64,000 nucleotides of DNA, from contig OZ020524.1 of assembly GCA_963971425.1 (NCBI GenBank), positions 22,497,022-22,561,021 of the forward strand. The letters run 5' to 3'. Position 1 is the stretch's first letter; every line of letters starts with the position of its first letter. The DNA comes from Bryoerythrophyllum caledonicum (taxonomy: Eukaryota; Streptophyta; Bryopsida; Pottiales; Pottiaceae). The translations under genes and the position numbers were made by a program. The notes under the pieces were generated by a model. That model ran no database searches, was not told where the DNA came from, and saw only the letters and a program-made list of their open reading frames with translations. Shown here piece after piece: positions 21,717 to 32,472 of the stretch.

Positions 21717-22971
21717 TAAAAGGCTTGTTAGAGCATGTGCACTTCTCTTTGCACACTATCCTACAAAGTTGTTCAGTCAAGTCTCGGTTTCTGTTCTCAA
21801 TGATTTTTTGCCACTGCAAGTACAACTTTTTTTTTATAGTTAGGTTTTTTTTTGTTTCACATAATGCTGCTCTAGAAAAAAACTTAAAATAATGAACTTG
21901 AGCATCAATCATAATATAGATAAAATAACATTGAGTCTTTCATGTAAAAACTAGATAATTTGAACTTCCGGGGATTTGTTCAATTTCTTCGCTTCTAGTA
22001 TTCTGAGAAGTGATACCGTCGTGCCACCATCCTTGGTTGAATAAAGACATAGCAAAAATAACCTCCAAATACCTTCATACATGGATAGATAGATTAAATT
22101 TATCCTAAGTCCATAATTTTTTTTTAAGTTGATTGAAAATACATAAAATTTAAGATACAAAACAATGTCCTTTATGTTTTACCTTACAAGTACAGCCTTG
22201 AAATAGGGCTTGAATAAATATGCTCCCAAATAGGTTTGCTTCAATAATCCCTGTAATTATACAAAACCTAAATATGTGTCAACATATGTCAAAACATAAT
22301 CAATTCATGTGAATGGCATGTCTAACAGAGCAGGTTCAATAGTACATATTTTTTGGCTCATTTGGTTTTTTTTACTTAGTTACTTGTGGTGCAACATAGG
22401 ATTCAGACTCATGTGATATGACAAATGTATCTATGTCATGTAATATGACACGGGTGTCTGTCTCATGGGACATGATATTATAAAGAATGAGTGAGTCACT
22501 GATTTACAAAAATACTATCCTCATGTTCCACCAAAACTTTCCTCCACCAAAAAGAAAAAACATAACAAGAAAGAACCAAAAATCAAGTACTAACTTACTC
22601 ATGTGATATGGCATGTGTGTCCATCTACAACGACAGACAAAGTCAGAGAAATATAAAACAACCGACTAAGGCTTTGTACTTGCTCCACTGTATACTTTTG
22701 TTATGAAAAGAACCAAACCAAAAAGCATCACTAACTTATTGAAAGCCTAAATGGTTCATGACCCATACTATGACTAATGTTCAATCTCATCCCTTTAAAT
22801 CTGTTCTAGTGCAATATTATGTGGCAAACAATAAAAAAATCAAATTAAAAAAATCACTTCCAACAGCCAAAAATGATTGAGAACAGAGATTGAGAGAGAA
22901 TGAAGAACTTTGCAGGATGGTGTACAAAGAGAAGTCCATCAGACTATCACAAGCCTTTTATACGTGAGACC
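21717..22971 (-). mobile_element. Long-TIR non-autonomous DNA element, copy 2 (inverted)
   Basis: Reverse complement of 19487-20742 with only a handful of differences, for example GTAACACTT against GTATCACTT near 20438/22012 and GGGTCGTG against GGGTCATG near 19688/22762. The differences argue against a trivial copy of the same reads, but a fold-back chimera or two alleles joined head to head remain possible. Confidence 0.65.
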
Positions 22972-23390
22972 CCAAAAGAAAAAGATGGAAAAAGAAAAAA
23001 TAATTGATGAGAACAAGTTTTTTCCTAAGTGAGCGCCATATCATGGTTGGACACCTTTCCACTTTCTAGTCTCATAAAGGGTTTGACAGGTACAAATTGA
23101 TTATGATATTTCTCGAACAATATATCGGATGGTGACATGGAAGGATTGAAATTTGGTACTCTCTAAATTTATATTCAAGGAAGCTACAAGAATTTGGCGA
23201 GATTGGATATCACATGGAGAACAAGCTTTAAGATGGGAGCTATTTTTATTTTACGGGCATGTGAAGTTGATTTGACAAGCCTGTCCAATTCTTGAATACC
23301 CGTGTAGATCGGGTTGGGGAATTATTTGTCATGGGAGTGACCCGCCCACATCAGAGATGACGGGACGGGCCAGACATGGGAACTTGCCCT
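22972..23390 (-). repeat. Further copy of the palindrome-centre repeat
   Basis: Continues from the right arm. 23000-23210 matches 8935-9182 in inverse orientation. 23220-23390 matches the spacer of the palindrome (20880-21050) with about 80% word identity, for example GATGGGAG.TATTTTTATTTT and ATGACGGGA.GGCCA.ACATG. Confidence 0.65.
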
Positions 23391-23929
23391 TAGCCCAAAG
23401 AATGATCGAGAGAAGTAGATGTTTAGTGTGGAGTGGCCATCATTACAACTCGTTACCCTCAAATGAATCACGAAAAAGTTCTACAAAAAGATTGGAATTT
23501 ACACCAATGGAAAGAAAAAAGTTTGTACTACAAAATGAACTAGTTTAAAGACAAACAAAATCTATTTTAAGCTTAGCACCTGAATATGAATTTAAACAAT
23601 GAGTTCTTAACAAGTATTCAACAAATTATGAACTTTTTGCCACCAAGGAATAACCATGGTATTATGTGTGGCCAACCGATACTTCCTCTCATCAGAAACT
23701 TTCTAATCACCATAACTGACTCAAAATTTGGCCGAATTGAACATATGAGGTTTTTTTTTACATCTAAATGTTTTGTAGATGTCAGAAAACACCTCAAATG
23801 TTTGATTTGGATACAATTTAAGCAAGGTATGATATTCAAAAGGTTGCTGACAAGGTACTTCGAAAGAACTCATCGAGCAGTTGATAATATTTGTGGAATT
23901 TTTTGTCCATAATTAGTTAAATCTTAAAC
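23391..23929. other. Non-coding, with fold-back-type repeat
   Basis: About 23690-23840 contains TTTACATCTAAATGTTTTGTAGATGTCAGAAAACACCTCAAA and flanking words related to the fold-back at 790-935. No gene is supported. Confidence 0.35.
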
Positions 23930-24237
23930 TCTTTCCAAAGTCACTTAAAGTTCCAACAATATACCCCTCTTTTAAATAATTTCCTCACTCTTAATAGCTA
24001 TGAGACCAATCAAAGAGCTTGGTGGTCCCTCCAGTGGTATCTAAACTTAAGTTGAACTCGTTGTAACCAAAACTCAAGCTAGAGCTCGTTGTAACAACCT
24101 ATACGAAGTAAGAAGAAGAGGTCATGTTATAACATGAATCTTAGCCACCTTATTCCTCTTTGACCTCATTGTAAAACTATTTTAAGAAAGTTTTGAGCTC
24201 TTTTCTCATTTTTCATTGCCTCACTTTACAAATAACT
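23930..24237 (-). mobile_element. MITE family M, copy 1
   Basis: On the minus strand it begins AGTTATTTGTAAAGTGAGGCA and ends near CTTTAAGTGACTTTGG. It shares internal words (ACCTCTTTTCTCA, GAGGTCATGTTATAACATG, CAAAGAGCTTGGTGG) with three other copies. It starts 22 bp inside amidase intron 10, just after the exon 10 donor. Confidence 0.6.
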
Positions 24238-24525
24238 GTAAGGGTGAGGAGAAAGTACCGTGGCATCTTGATACGGAGGTGCATATATGTCGGTGTTGAC
24301 GGTGGTCACTGCGCCCGGTGCCATTTGCAGGCGGATCTGTGAGCTCTTTGAGACCGGTGGGGATGACGATCACCGGCATGCCCACCAGATTCCCAGCACA
24401 GATCCACTCCCAGTCGGTTACATTGCCCACAAACACATCCAGCTGCATTCGCCATCAGCTCCTTCAGCTCCAACGCCAGCTTCCCACGAGCTCTTTGCGC
24501 CTGAACACAACCATCGGGAAACACT

Positions 24526-24790
24526 AGAGTTATAATTTGTAATGTCAGGCAACGATACCGTAAGTTCTGACCTCTTTTCTCATTAAAATGAGCCTTTAAT
24601 ATCTCTCGATTAATCAATCATCACCTCACAGAAGAAAAAGGTGATTGAGATTCATGGTTCAACATGACCTCTCGTTCTTGCAAGGCGGTTTTAACTTGAG
24701 TCTAGAGCCCACCAAGCTTTTCCATTGACTTGATCGAAGGATTCCAGTTATGACTCTTCCATTGATTAAGAGTGAGGAAGGAGTAGTGTT
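24526..24790 (+). mobile_element. MITE family M, copy 2
   Basis: Begins AGTTATAATTTGTAATGTCAGGCA and ends AGAGTGAGGAAGGAGTAGTG. It lies in amidase intron 9 and starts 26 bp from the exon 10 acceptor. Matches the copy at 39545-39790 over most of its length. Confidence 0.65.
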
Positions 24791-25194
24791 ATGAATAAAA
24801 ATAAGGCCAAACCTTACAACCCTAAACCCCAGTTTTAGCACACCAACAAATAGTTTCTGCAAATGAGACGCCAGATTCAGGACCGGTGTTGTGGAATCTC
24901 ACAAGGACATGAAAGTGCCATAAGGTTTAATGGCCAATAATAATAGTTAAGCATAATAGTACCTGCAGGTAATCCACGGCTGAGATGAGGCGATAGCGGC
25001 GAACCACGCATTCTGGTCTTCGTAATCTTCGTCCAGACCAGCGCGTTGCCAGTGATCGAAATGGGCCAACACGTCCACTTCCATCGTGATCTTCAAAGTG
25101 AATTGCACTGTAGACACAGAGTACTTTGATTCGAACGGCACCATCTTCACCTCCCTGCTCTCCAGAACTCTCACCACCTTCACAACACCATAAT

Positions 25195-25460
25195 AGAGTC
25201 ATTTGTAAAGTCACCTAAAGTTTCTAAAAAATACATCCTCTTTTGGCTTATAATAATACTCCTTTTTCCCCACTCTTCATAGAATGGAACAGCTTGAAGG
25301 TCTCGCAACTCAAGTTAGAAGTAGTATTAGCCGCCTTTGAGAAGGAAGAGGGAAAGGTCATTAATCTCAGTCGCGGATTTTAGTAAATGAAAGTTAGAAA
25401 AGAGGTCAAAACTCTTGGTATCTTCAGCGTGACTTTACAAATAACTCACATGACTCATGT
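25195..25460. mobile_element. MITE family M, copy 3, with intact TIRs
   Basis: Ends are GAGTCATTTGTAAAGTCACC and GTGACTTTACAAATAACTC, near-perfect 19-bp terminal inverted repeats. It fills most of amidase intron 8 (25178-25518), starting 18 bp from the exon 9 acceptor. Confidence 0.7.
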
Positions 25461-27522
25461 TATTCTAGTGCAACTCATTTTATTAAAAATAAGAGGTGCA
25501 GAATAGCACTTACTGTACCTCCATGTCTGCGTCTGGTAAATAGCCCACTCTCGGTTCGGTAACGTTCATGGCAAAAGGGTCTTTCAAATGTATGTTATTC
25601 GACGACCAGTCGTCTGGATCCTTGCCTCTGAGAATGTCTATTATAACAGCACAATCCTCAGCGGAGCGGCAGAAAGGACCAATTTTATCCTGAGAAGACG
25701 CAATGAGAAGCGGCACTACGCACTCTTATTACCATACAAGAATCTGCAAAATACTCCTGATATCAGAAGAAATAGAATCCTTGCCCATTGATTATGTACG
25801 TGTAGCAATCAAATTTGAAATGTGTTATAACCCTACCAGGCTTTCGGATAAACTCATGCTCCAGGTTCTTCCAACCATTCCGAAAGTGGGGCGCAAAGCG
25901 GTGACGCCCACACGAGCAGCTGGCATAATGATGGATCCTGACGTCTCGGTCCCAATTGCGAAGGGGACATTTCCTGCAATTATTATTTTTGGTATTTTAC
26001 ATTGACTTTGATTTATAATATACTTTCACAAACTCACAGCACATGCATCTGGTACGATTGTTTGAGGTTTTTGTTTTGGAAAGTAAGGATTAACGTTACC
26101 TGCACATGTGCTACTGGCTGGGCCAGCAGACGAGCCTGTGGGGCCTTCCAGAATGTTCCATGGATTCTTGGTCTGGCCTCCAAACCAAATATCATCATAC
26201 GGCAACGACCCTGGAGCTAGCTTCGCAATCAGGACCGCTCCTGCTTTTTTCAACCTGAAGCTTAATGAAGCGACCAGCATTATTGTTGTGTTCAGAATGG
26301 TTCCACATCTCCGCCGATATTGAGCTAAAAAATGAAGTGAAAAACACCATATATGTGTTACTATCCCAAGGGTCTTTTAATGTCTACGAGTCTATAAGTA
26401 CAAAGAGGAAGGACAAGGGCAGTGGTTCTTCTTACATTTGGTAGACCCAGGACTCCTTGTCAATGACCTGATCCTTGTAGGATTTTGAACCCCAGGTGGT
26501 TTTGTAGCCCGGGACTGCAAAAATGTCCTTCAGTCCGTAGGGTATCCCATGCAAAGGCCCTGCATCACCCACATAAAAAAACAAAAACAATGTTATTGTA
26601 AAAACCAAATTGTAAATCAATACTCCCTCAGTTTCAAAACAAGGGTCCAAAAATCACATATTTTCTCGCCTGTGCATGAAGGAAATGGAAATCCTGTATT
26701 CTTGTTCTTTGGAAACGGAAGGAGTATGAAACAAGTGCTGACCTAAGTATGTCCCTTGTGAGAGTCACTCATCAGCAGCAGAAGCTTGTTCCAGAGCAAG
26801 CTCCTCAGTGTACGTAACCACGGCTTGCAGCACGTAATCGTCCCTGAACAGAAGAAAAGCACATCAATCAGGAGAGAAAAAGGGGAAAAAGAAATGTAAA
26901 AAGAAAATGCAAGAGGCAAGCTCTGGAATAGCTTACTTCTTTAGACGACCTAAGTACAAGTTCACGAGCTCCACGGACGTCACCTGCTTGGATCTTATCA
27001 GCGATCCTAGCTCCAGAACCTGGGAGCAGAACCTAAGAATTAGCCAAATAATCTTCTTCAAAACAAAAGCATGAGATGATCCTTCAAAAAGAGGTGGGAT
27101 GCATGTGCTTACCTTCATGAAAGCGAGGTCATCGTCGCTCTCGAGGCGTTTCACGCCATCGAGAAGAGGGTACTTGAAAAGCTGCGCCGGTTTGCTGAAA
27201 TCCAGTGAGTTGAAGCTCGGATAGAACGTGAGCACCACAGGGTTGTAGAGACCGCCGTCCGCTAAGCCACCAAGTCTCAGTACGCCTGGAACCCGGGAAT
27301 GTTCCATGTCGCAATGCCCTTGGCAATTTCTTCATGCTGCAAAAGGACAGGAAATGAAGTCACCTTGCGAACCGACCTCTTTTCTCATCAAAATCTTCTT
27401 ACAGGCTAGTCTTGTACCTTGGATTCGTCTACGAACGCTGCGTCCACGAGTTTACTCGCGGCTTGCACTGCGCTCGCGTCAATGGACTCCCCTTTCGCCG
27501 CACGCGCCGGGTGGGAAGTCAT

Positions 27523-28516
27523 GATGCTCTTCTTGCTTCAGCACAAACTAACCGGAGCACATCTTTACCGTGAGGAACTGCACCTCACGCGAAAACCACA
27601 TGAAAGGATCGGATTATTATCACAAAAATCTCATTCATACATGTATCTGCGCAGGAGATGACCCAATGCAACAATTCCAAATGAAATTATTCGAGCAGAA
27701 AACTGTCTAAATTACATGACTAAGTAACCTCCTTAGGGTTTAATTAGGGTTCTGCAGGGCCGCCTCAAATCCTCTCAAATATACATCACAAATCAGGTTA
27801 TGGACATATCACTAGGTATCTGCGAAACCCGAAAATTCCATGTGCAGCTTCCAACCCTAATGACTCCACTGCATATATTGTTTCAATCCAAACAAAATGG
27901 AGCAAAGAACAGTCGTCAATCATGAGTTATATGCACCACATATTAGCTTCCTCACCAGATTGTGGGCAGATCCTTAGGGTAGCTGCGAAACCCTACAATT
28001 CCAACCCTAAAGACCCCACTGGAAAGAGGGTACCATCTGTCAAGAGCCCGCCCAACTTCAATCACATTGGCACCACTGACCACTCCAGTAGTGCCGCTGA
28101 AAGGTAGTTAGCATCTAATATCTATAATAAAGATATCCACCTTGTCCTTTGATCAAGTACAGCCTTACAGGTAGAGCCCCCTATTTAGTGGGATTCCTTA
28201 CAGATTATGAGTTTGGTGGCGCAAACCAGGAGTTTGGCCCTGAGTTTGGCAAAGCTTACTATTCAAGGACCAACAAACACCGCTAATGCCCAGTTAACTC
28301 TTAGTAGTTTGCGGATACCTCCAATGTTCGTAAAAGTCCAAAGGTTTTGCACAATCAGGAATAAAAATGGCTGCACGCACCCTCTTGGTGCAGTCAGTGG
28401 GATTTATAACAAGGGCCCATTTTTCCTGGGATTCACAAAAATGAGACGTGCTCGTCGTCAGCTTCAACCTACATGAAGTGCAAAACGTGGTACTCCAGAG
28501 CCTAATTGATGGTTTT
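27523..28516. other. Intergenic: amidase 5' region and pyruvate kinase 3' region
   Basis: Contains a diverged duplication: AGCTGCGAAACCCTACAATTCCAACCCTAA near 27980 resembles 27815-27865. The frames here have no motif. Expected contents are the amidase promoter and the pyruvate kinase 3' UTR, neither with a decisive signal. Confidence 0.35.
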
Positions 28517-30225
28517 CTACGAGTAGACGGTGTCAGGCTTGACCTCGAGGATTTTGATGATGGATGCGACGCCGATGCGGTGGAGTGCGACGATGGAGTC
28601 GCCCACGAGGCAGAGGCCGCGGTTGAGCGCGTACGCGATGGCGGTCTTGAGGATCTCTTCGGTGGACTCGGAGTCCGTGGCCTTGACGGAGCCGTCGGCC
28701 AGGAGAGGGATCAGCCCGCGGCACACCAGGCTGTGGTGTGCGGGGGCCGGCTCGCTGCACTCCCAGGTCAGACTGTCCGTGGTCATGACGGGCACCGCGA
28801 CAGAGAGGATGGGCACGTAGGGGCGGTACTTAGCCACCAGCCTCGCGGTGCTGCCGCCGCGGGTTAGCACGATGATGAGCGAAGCGCGCACTTTGTTCGC
28901 GGTTCGGACTGCGGACGACGCCAGGCTCTCCAGCGGGCTCATCGGCAAGGGTACTGACTTCATGATATCCCTGAAGATGGACCCGTAGTCGAGGGCCGCC
29001 TCCGCCTCCTGGCAGATGCGCGACATCACCGCCACCTGCAGAGAGCCACCCGCTCGTCAGGTTGAGCAACGAGGTTGATAAACGAGGTGAGGTGAGGAGT
29101 TACGTACTGCAAGTTCAGGGTAAGAGCCGTTGGCCGTCTCGCCGCTGAGCATCACGGCGTCTGTGCCATCGAGAACGGCGTTGGCGACGTCTGTGGCTTC
29201 TGCGCGAGTGGGGCGGGGCGACTTGATCATCGACTCCAGCATCTGGGTGGCCGTTACCACAGGCTTTCCCACGGCGTTGCACTTGTAGATCATCATCTTC
29301 TGCGCCAGGAAGATCTTCTCCGTGGGAATCTCCATCCCCAGGTCGCCTCGCGCCACCATCACCCCGTCCGTCTCGCGCAGGATGTCGTCGAAGTTCACGA
29401 GCCCCTCCTGATTCTCCACCTTGGAGATGATGTGGATGGAGCTCGACGCCTCGCCCAGGAGCTTCTTGATTGCGACCACGTCGGAGCCCTTCCGGACGAA
29501 GGACGCGGCGATGAAGTCAATCTTGTTGGGGACGCCCCAGTTCATGATGTCGTCGATGTCCTTCTCGGTGATGGTCGGGAGGTCGACCACCACGCCGGGC
29601 AGGTTCACATTCTTCTTCTCGCCCAGCATGGCCGTGTTCTCGCATCGGCACTTCACCATACCCCTCGCAGCGTCGCACTCCAGCACGGTCAGCGTGATGC
29701 TCCCGTCCGAACACAGGATGGTGTTCCCGGGCTCCAAGTCCACCGCCAGCTTCTTGTAGCTCATGGCGATCATGTTCTCGTCGCCCTTGTGTGTGTAGTC
29801 CGTCGTGATCCAAATTTCCTTGTTGCGCACCAGCTGGATGGGCTTCCCAGTCGCCAACTCCCCGGTTCGAATCTCAGGCCCCTGTCAGAGATCCCAACGA
29901 AGGTTTACCAAGCTCACGCGTTGGGACATCATGGACCATGGTAAGGAGATTGTCGTACCTTGGTGTCCAGGAGCACGGCGCACATGGTCTGCGTGTTGTG
30001 CATGGCCTGGCGCAGGTTGTTGAGCGAGTATTGCTGGTACTCGTGGGTTCCATGCGAGAAGTTGAACCGGGCCACGTTCATGCCGGCTCTGAGCAGCTTC
30101 TCCAGGACGGGCACTTCTCTGGACTTGGGCCCCAAAGTGCAGACGATCTTCGTCTTGGCGATCTTGCAGTGGCCATCGTCCGGTGTGTGTCCCAATATGT
30201 GCGGAATGTTTGCCTTCGTGGCCAT
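28517..30225 (-). CDS. PK: Cytosolic-type pyruvate kinase
   Basis: Three coding exons (30225-29959, 29881-29108, 29035-28517) give 519 residues in one unbroken frame, the usual size of plant cytosolic pyruvate kinase. The enzyme converts phosphoenolpyruvate and ADP to pyruvate and ATP, the last step of glycolysis. Visible motifs: [12 protein letters not shown] near residue 21, RFNFSHG near 54, the family signature [10 protein letters not shown] near 240, GDLGMEIP near 268, ATQMLESM near 300 and [10 protein letters not shown] near 335; the C-terminal domain includes [16 protein letters not shown]. The start MATKANIPH lacks a plastid transit peptide. An in-frame stretch upstream (FLLSEEEVEQSHQD) follows an acceptor-like site at about 30270, suggesting a 5' UTR intron. 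Exons are much richer in GC than the introns and flanks. Confidence 0.92.
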
Positions 30226-30389
30226 GTCTTGATGGCTCTGCTCCACTTCCTCCTCAGACAACAAAAACTGTACACAAGAGAAAAACAGAACTGGGGACAT
30301 CAAATACATGCAGATTTCTAGACAATTTCTGCTCTGAAGCTGCAACAATAGCGACCACGCTCTTGCATTTTCGTCGCAGAAATTCCTCA

Positions 30390-30860
30390 TTCGTCTCTGA
30401 AGATAGAAACTGGCCAGACGATGGAACTCTCTCGCCAAGACATCATCATTCGGAAAGCGAAACTCGACATTGCAGATGCATGCGCCTAGTCAACAAAGAG
30501 AAACAAGCTCCAAGAGAAAATATAAGCCCTTGTTTCCAAGTTCCACAGCTTCTTGAAACCGCTTTCTAAAGCTGCGACAAACCAACTCCATATCCCGCAC
30601 ACAAATTCATACAACGCCTTTCATTATTTCTGAAGATAAAGTTCAAGGTTTGAACTATCGAAATGGACTCTCGCTTACATTGACAAAACACCGTCACTCA
30701 GAAAGTTAACGTCCACTTTGCAGATGCATGCGCCCATTCAAAGTAGGGAAATAAGCACCATGAGCCCTAATTCTCCGAATTCTACAGCTTCGTCACTGCT
30801 TGAAAACGCTCAGAATCCTTCGCATTCTCGTTCAGGAACACGGAGGAGCATGGCTTGCAA
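30390..30860 (-). repeat. Diverged tandem duplication in the pyruvate kinase 5' leader
   Basis: Two units of about 235 bp share TCTGAAGATA, TGCAGATGCATGCGCC, AATAAGC and TTCTACAGCTTC words. They lie upstream of the coding start, probably in the 5' UTR intron or leader. Confidence 0.45.
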
Positions 30861-31083
30861 AAAGCCTCTGCAGCTACCAAACTCAGACACGAACTCGGAC
30901 GCAACGCTTCAACAAGCTCACCGTGGACGTCGCAAGGCACCGGAGCAGCGGAGAAATCACAGAGCGACGAAGAGGTGGGGTGCGGTACTACTGCGCTTGA
31001 AGGTGAAGCGTGCACTTCGCGGATTTCGCTCCTGGTTTCGGATCAACAGCGGTCGAGTCGGAGCAGCGAATGTTGTGGCCCAC

Positions 31084-31098
31084 AAACTTTTAAATGCT
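31084..31098 (-). promoter_or_regulatory. Weak TATA-like candidate upstream of pyruvate kinase
   Basis: Minus strand reads ATTTAAAAGTTT about 860 bp upstream of the start codon, compatible with a spliced leader. No transcript evidence; position and match are only suggestive. Confidence 0.2.
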
Positions 31099-31573
31099 GC
31101 CGTGGGTTGCGATTGTCTCCATTCGCGAGAATCCTCCGACTCTCCGTCGCGTCCCTCGGCCCGCTCCTTGAGCCGCGCGACTGAGCTTCCGTAACGGAAA
31201 AAAGTAGCTTTTCCATTCCCTTGCAAGTGATGGGACCAATGCAAGCGCAGCCCACTCCTTGTGCTCTTTTCACTTTTCCTCTCTCACATCCGAAAAGCAT
31301 GGAATCCTGGGTGACAACGGTGCCATGAATGCACAACCCCAACTTCTGAACCTGAACCAGGAGATTGAAACTGCGAGAACAACTGGAGATGCTTCTGTTA
31401 CCAACAATTGAATTCCGAAGAGCTCGTCCATGAAACACCATGACCGCAACGAAATTCTGCCTCAATCTAATCTCCCTACCAGTTTCCCAAAAACTGATCT
31501 TCATCTGTCGGGGTGAATGTGAACAATTTTCAATCGATTCTTCATCAACGTGAGAAATCGTACTATCCCCCCG

Positions 31574-32070
31574 CTAAATGATGAAAACGTAAACGGGATT
31601 CTGTTTGGTTGAGGAGGCGTTGGTGGGTTCCTTGACCTCGAGGATTTTGATGATGGACGCGACGCCGATGCGGTGCAGTGCGACGATGGAGTCGCCCACG
31701 TGGCAGAGGCCGCGGTTGAGCGCGTACGCGATGGCGGTCTTGAGGATCTCTTCGGTGGACTCGGAGTCCGTGGCCTTGGCGGAGCCGTCGGCCAGGAGAG
31801 GGATCAGCCCGCGGCACACCAGGCTGTGGTGCGCGGGGCCGGCTCGCTGCACTCCCAGGTCAGACTGTCCGTGGTCATGACGGGCACCGCGATGGAGAGG
31901 ACGGGCACGACGGGGCGGTACTTGGTCACCAGCCTCGCGGTGCTGCCGCCGCGGGTTAGCACGATGATGTGCGAAGCGCGCACTTGGATCGCGGTTCGGA
32001 CTGCGGACAACGCCAGGCTCTCAAGCGCGCTCATCGGCAAGGGCTACCGACGTCATGAACCCCTTGAAGA
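31574..32070 (-). pseudogene. Truncated copy of the last pyruvate kinase exon
   Basis: About 430 bp aligned with 28540-28965 at roughly 95% identity, starting near [10 protein letters not shown] and running to IIKILEVK. A one-base loss in the run of C after SEPAP shifts the frame. After ILEVK the sequence departs from the parent and reads 20 different residues to a TAG at 31574 instead of PDTVYS. There is no upstream catalytic domain, so it cannot make an enzyme. It lies 1.35 kb upstream of the parent start on the same strand, indicating a local duplication. Confidence 0.85.
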
Positions 32071-32472
32071 TTATTAGGTTAGCCCCCCTAAAACCGACAA
32101 GTTAAGGAATGTGCATATGCGGAGAGAGGAGATAAATATACTCTTTTTTTTTCCAGTGATAGCCAATAGAATTACAATTCCAACCCAAGTGATTTCATAT
32201 TTTTTCGATGAAAACTGAATTAGTTATGAATTTTCAAATTGTGTAGCCATGTTTAGTGGGTGGCCAGCAGAAGGTACCCCCCATAACCAACGACCAAAAG
32301 TAAGGGTCTTTGACTAATAGCAAACCTCCATTTGAAACTCAGTTGGTGGTAATGGGATGGAAGAGGGTTGGATATACCCCAATTTTATAGGCGTTAGCTA
32401 TGGGGTTTTTGTTGGTTAAGGGGAGGCTTACCTGAGTTCTTTTATTGAGTTTATTTCTCTTCTCTTACTTAA
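32071..32472. other. Spacer, nothing recognised
   Basis: AT-rich with no supported frame, bounded on the right by a TTAA-flanked element. Confidence 0.3.

Larger units (their letters stand above)
8521..27522 (-). pseudogene. Amidase-signature enzyme (GatA/fatty-acid-amidase-like), broken
   Basis: Eleven exons on the minus strand: 27522-27418, 27336-27113, 27019-26937, 26843-26743, 26559-26436, 26254-26100, 25973-25837, 25689-25519, 25177-24963, 24500-24259 and 8625-8521. All have GT/AG borders and compatible phases. The product would be about 550 residues of the amidase-signature family, which hydrolyses amides with a Ser-cisSer-Lys triad. All three sites remain visible: Lys in HGIPYGLKDIF, the cis-Ser region TGSSAGPASS and the nucleophile loop IGTETSGSI. 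The gene is broken. There is a 1-nt loss in exon 2 after FQAY, an in-frame TGA in exon 4 (ADE*LSQGTYLG), a frame loss in exon 9 after DQNAW, and two more shifts in exon 10 (after LMANA and around NGTGR). The last exon lies 15.6 kb away across intron 10. The substrate is unknown. Confidence 0.8.

Noticed and set aside
24243-27522. Amidase frame breaks considered as sequencing errors
   Set aside because: Adjacent genes of greater length show no such indels, and one lesion is a nonsense codon rather than an indel; still worth a read-level check.
28448-29944. Plus-strand frames of 96-170 codons
   Set aside because: Antisense of GC-rich pyruvate kinase exons; no start context or motif of their own.
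31043-31504. 153-codon minus-strand frame upstream of pyruvate kinase
   Set aside because: Lies in the probable promoter/leader, has no motif, and overlaps equally long frames on the other strand.
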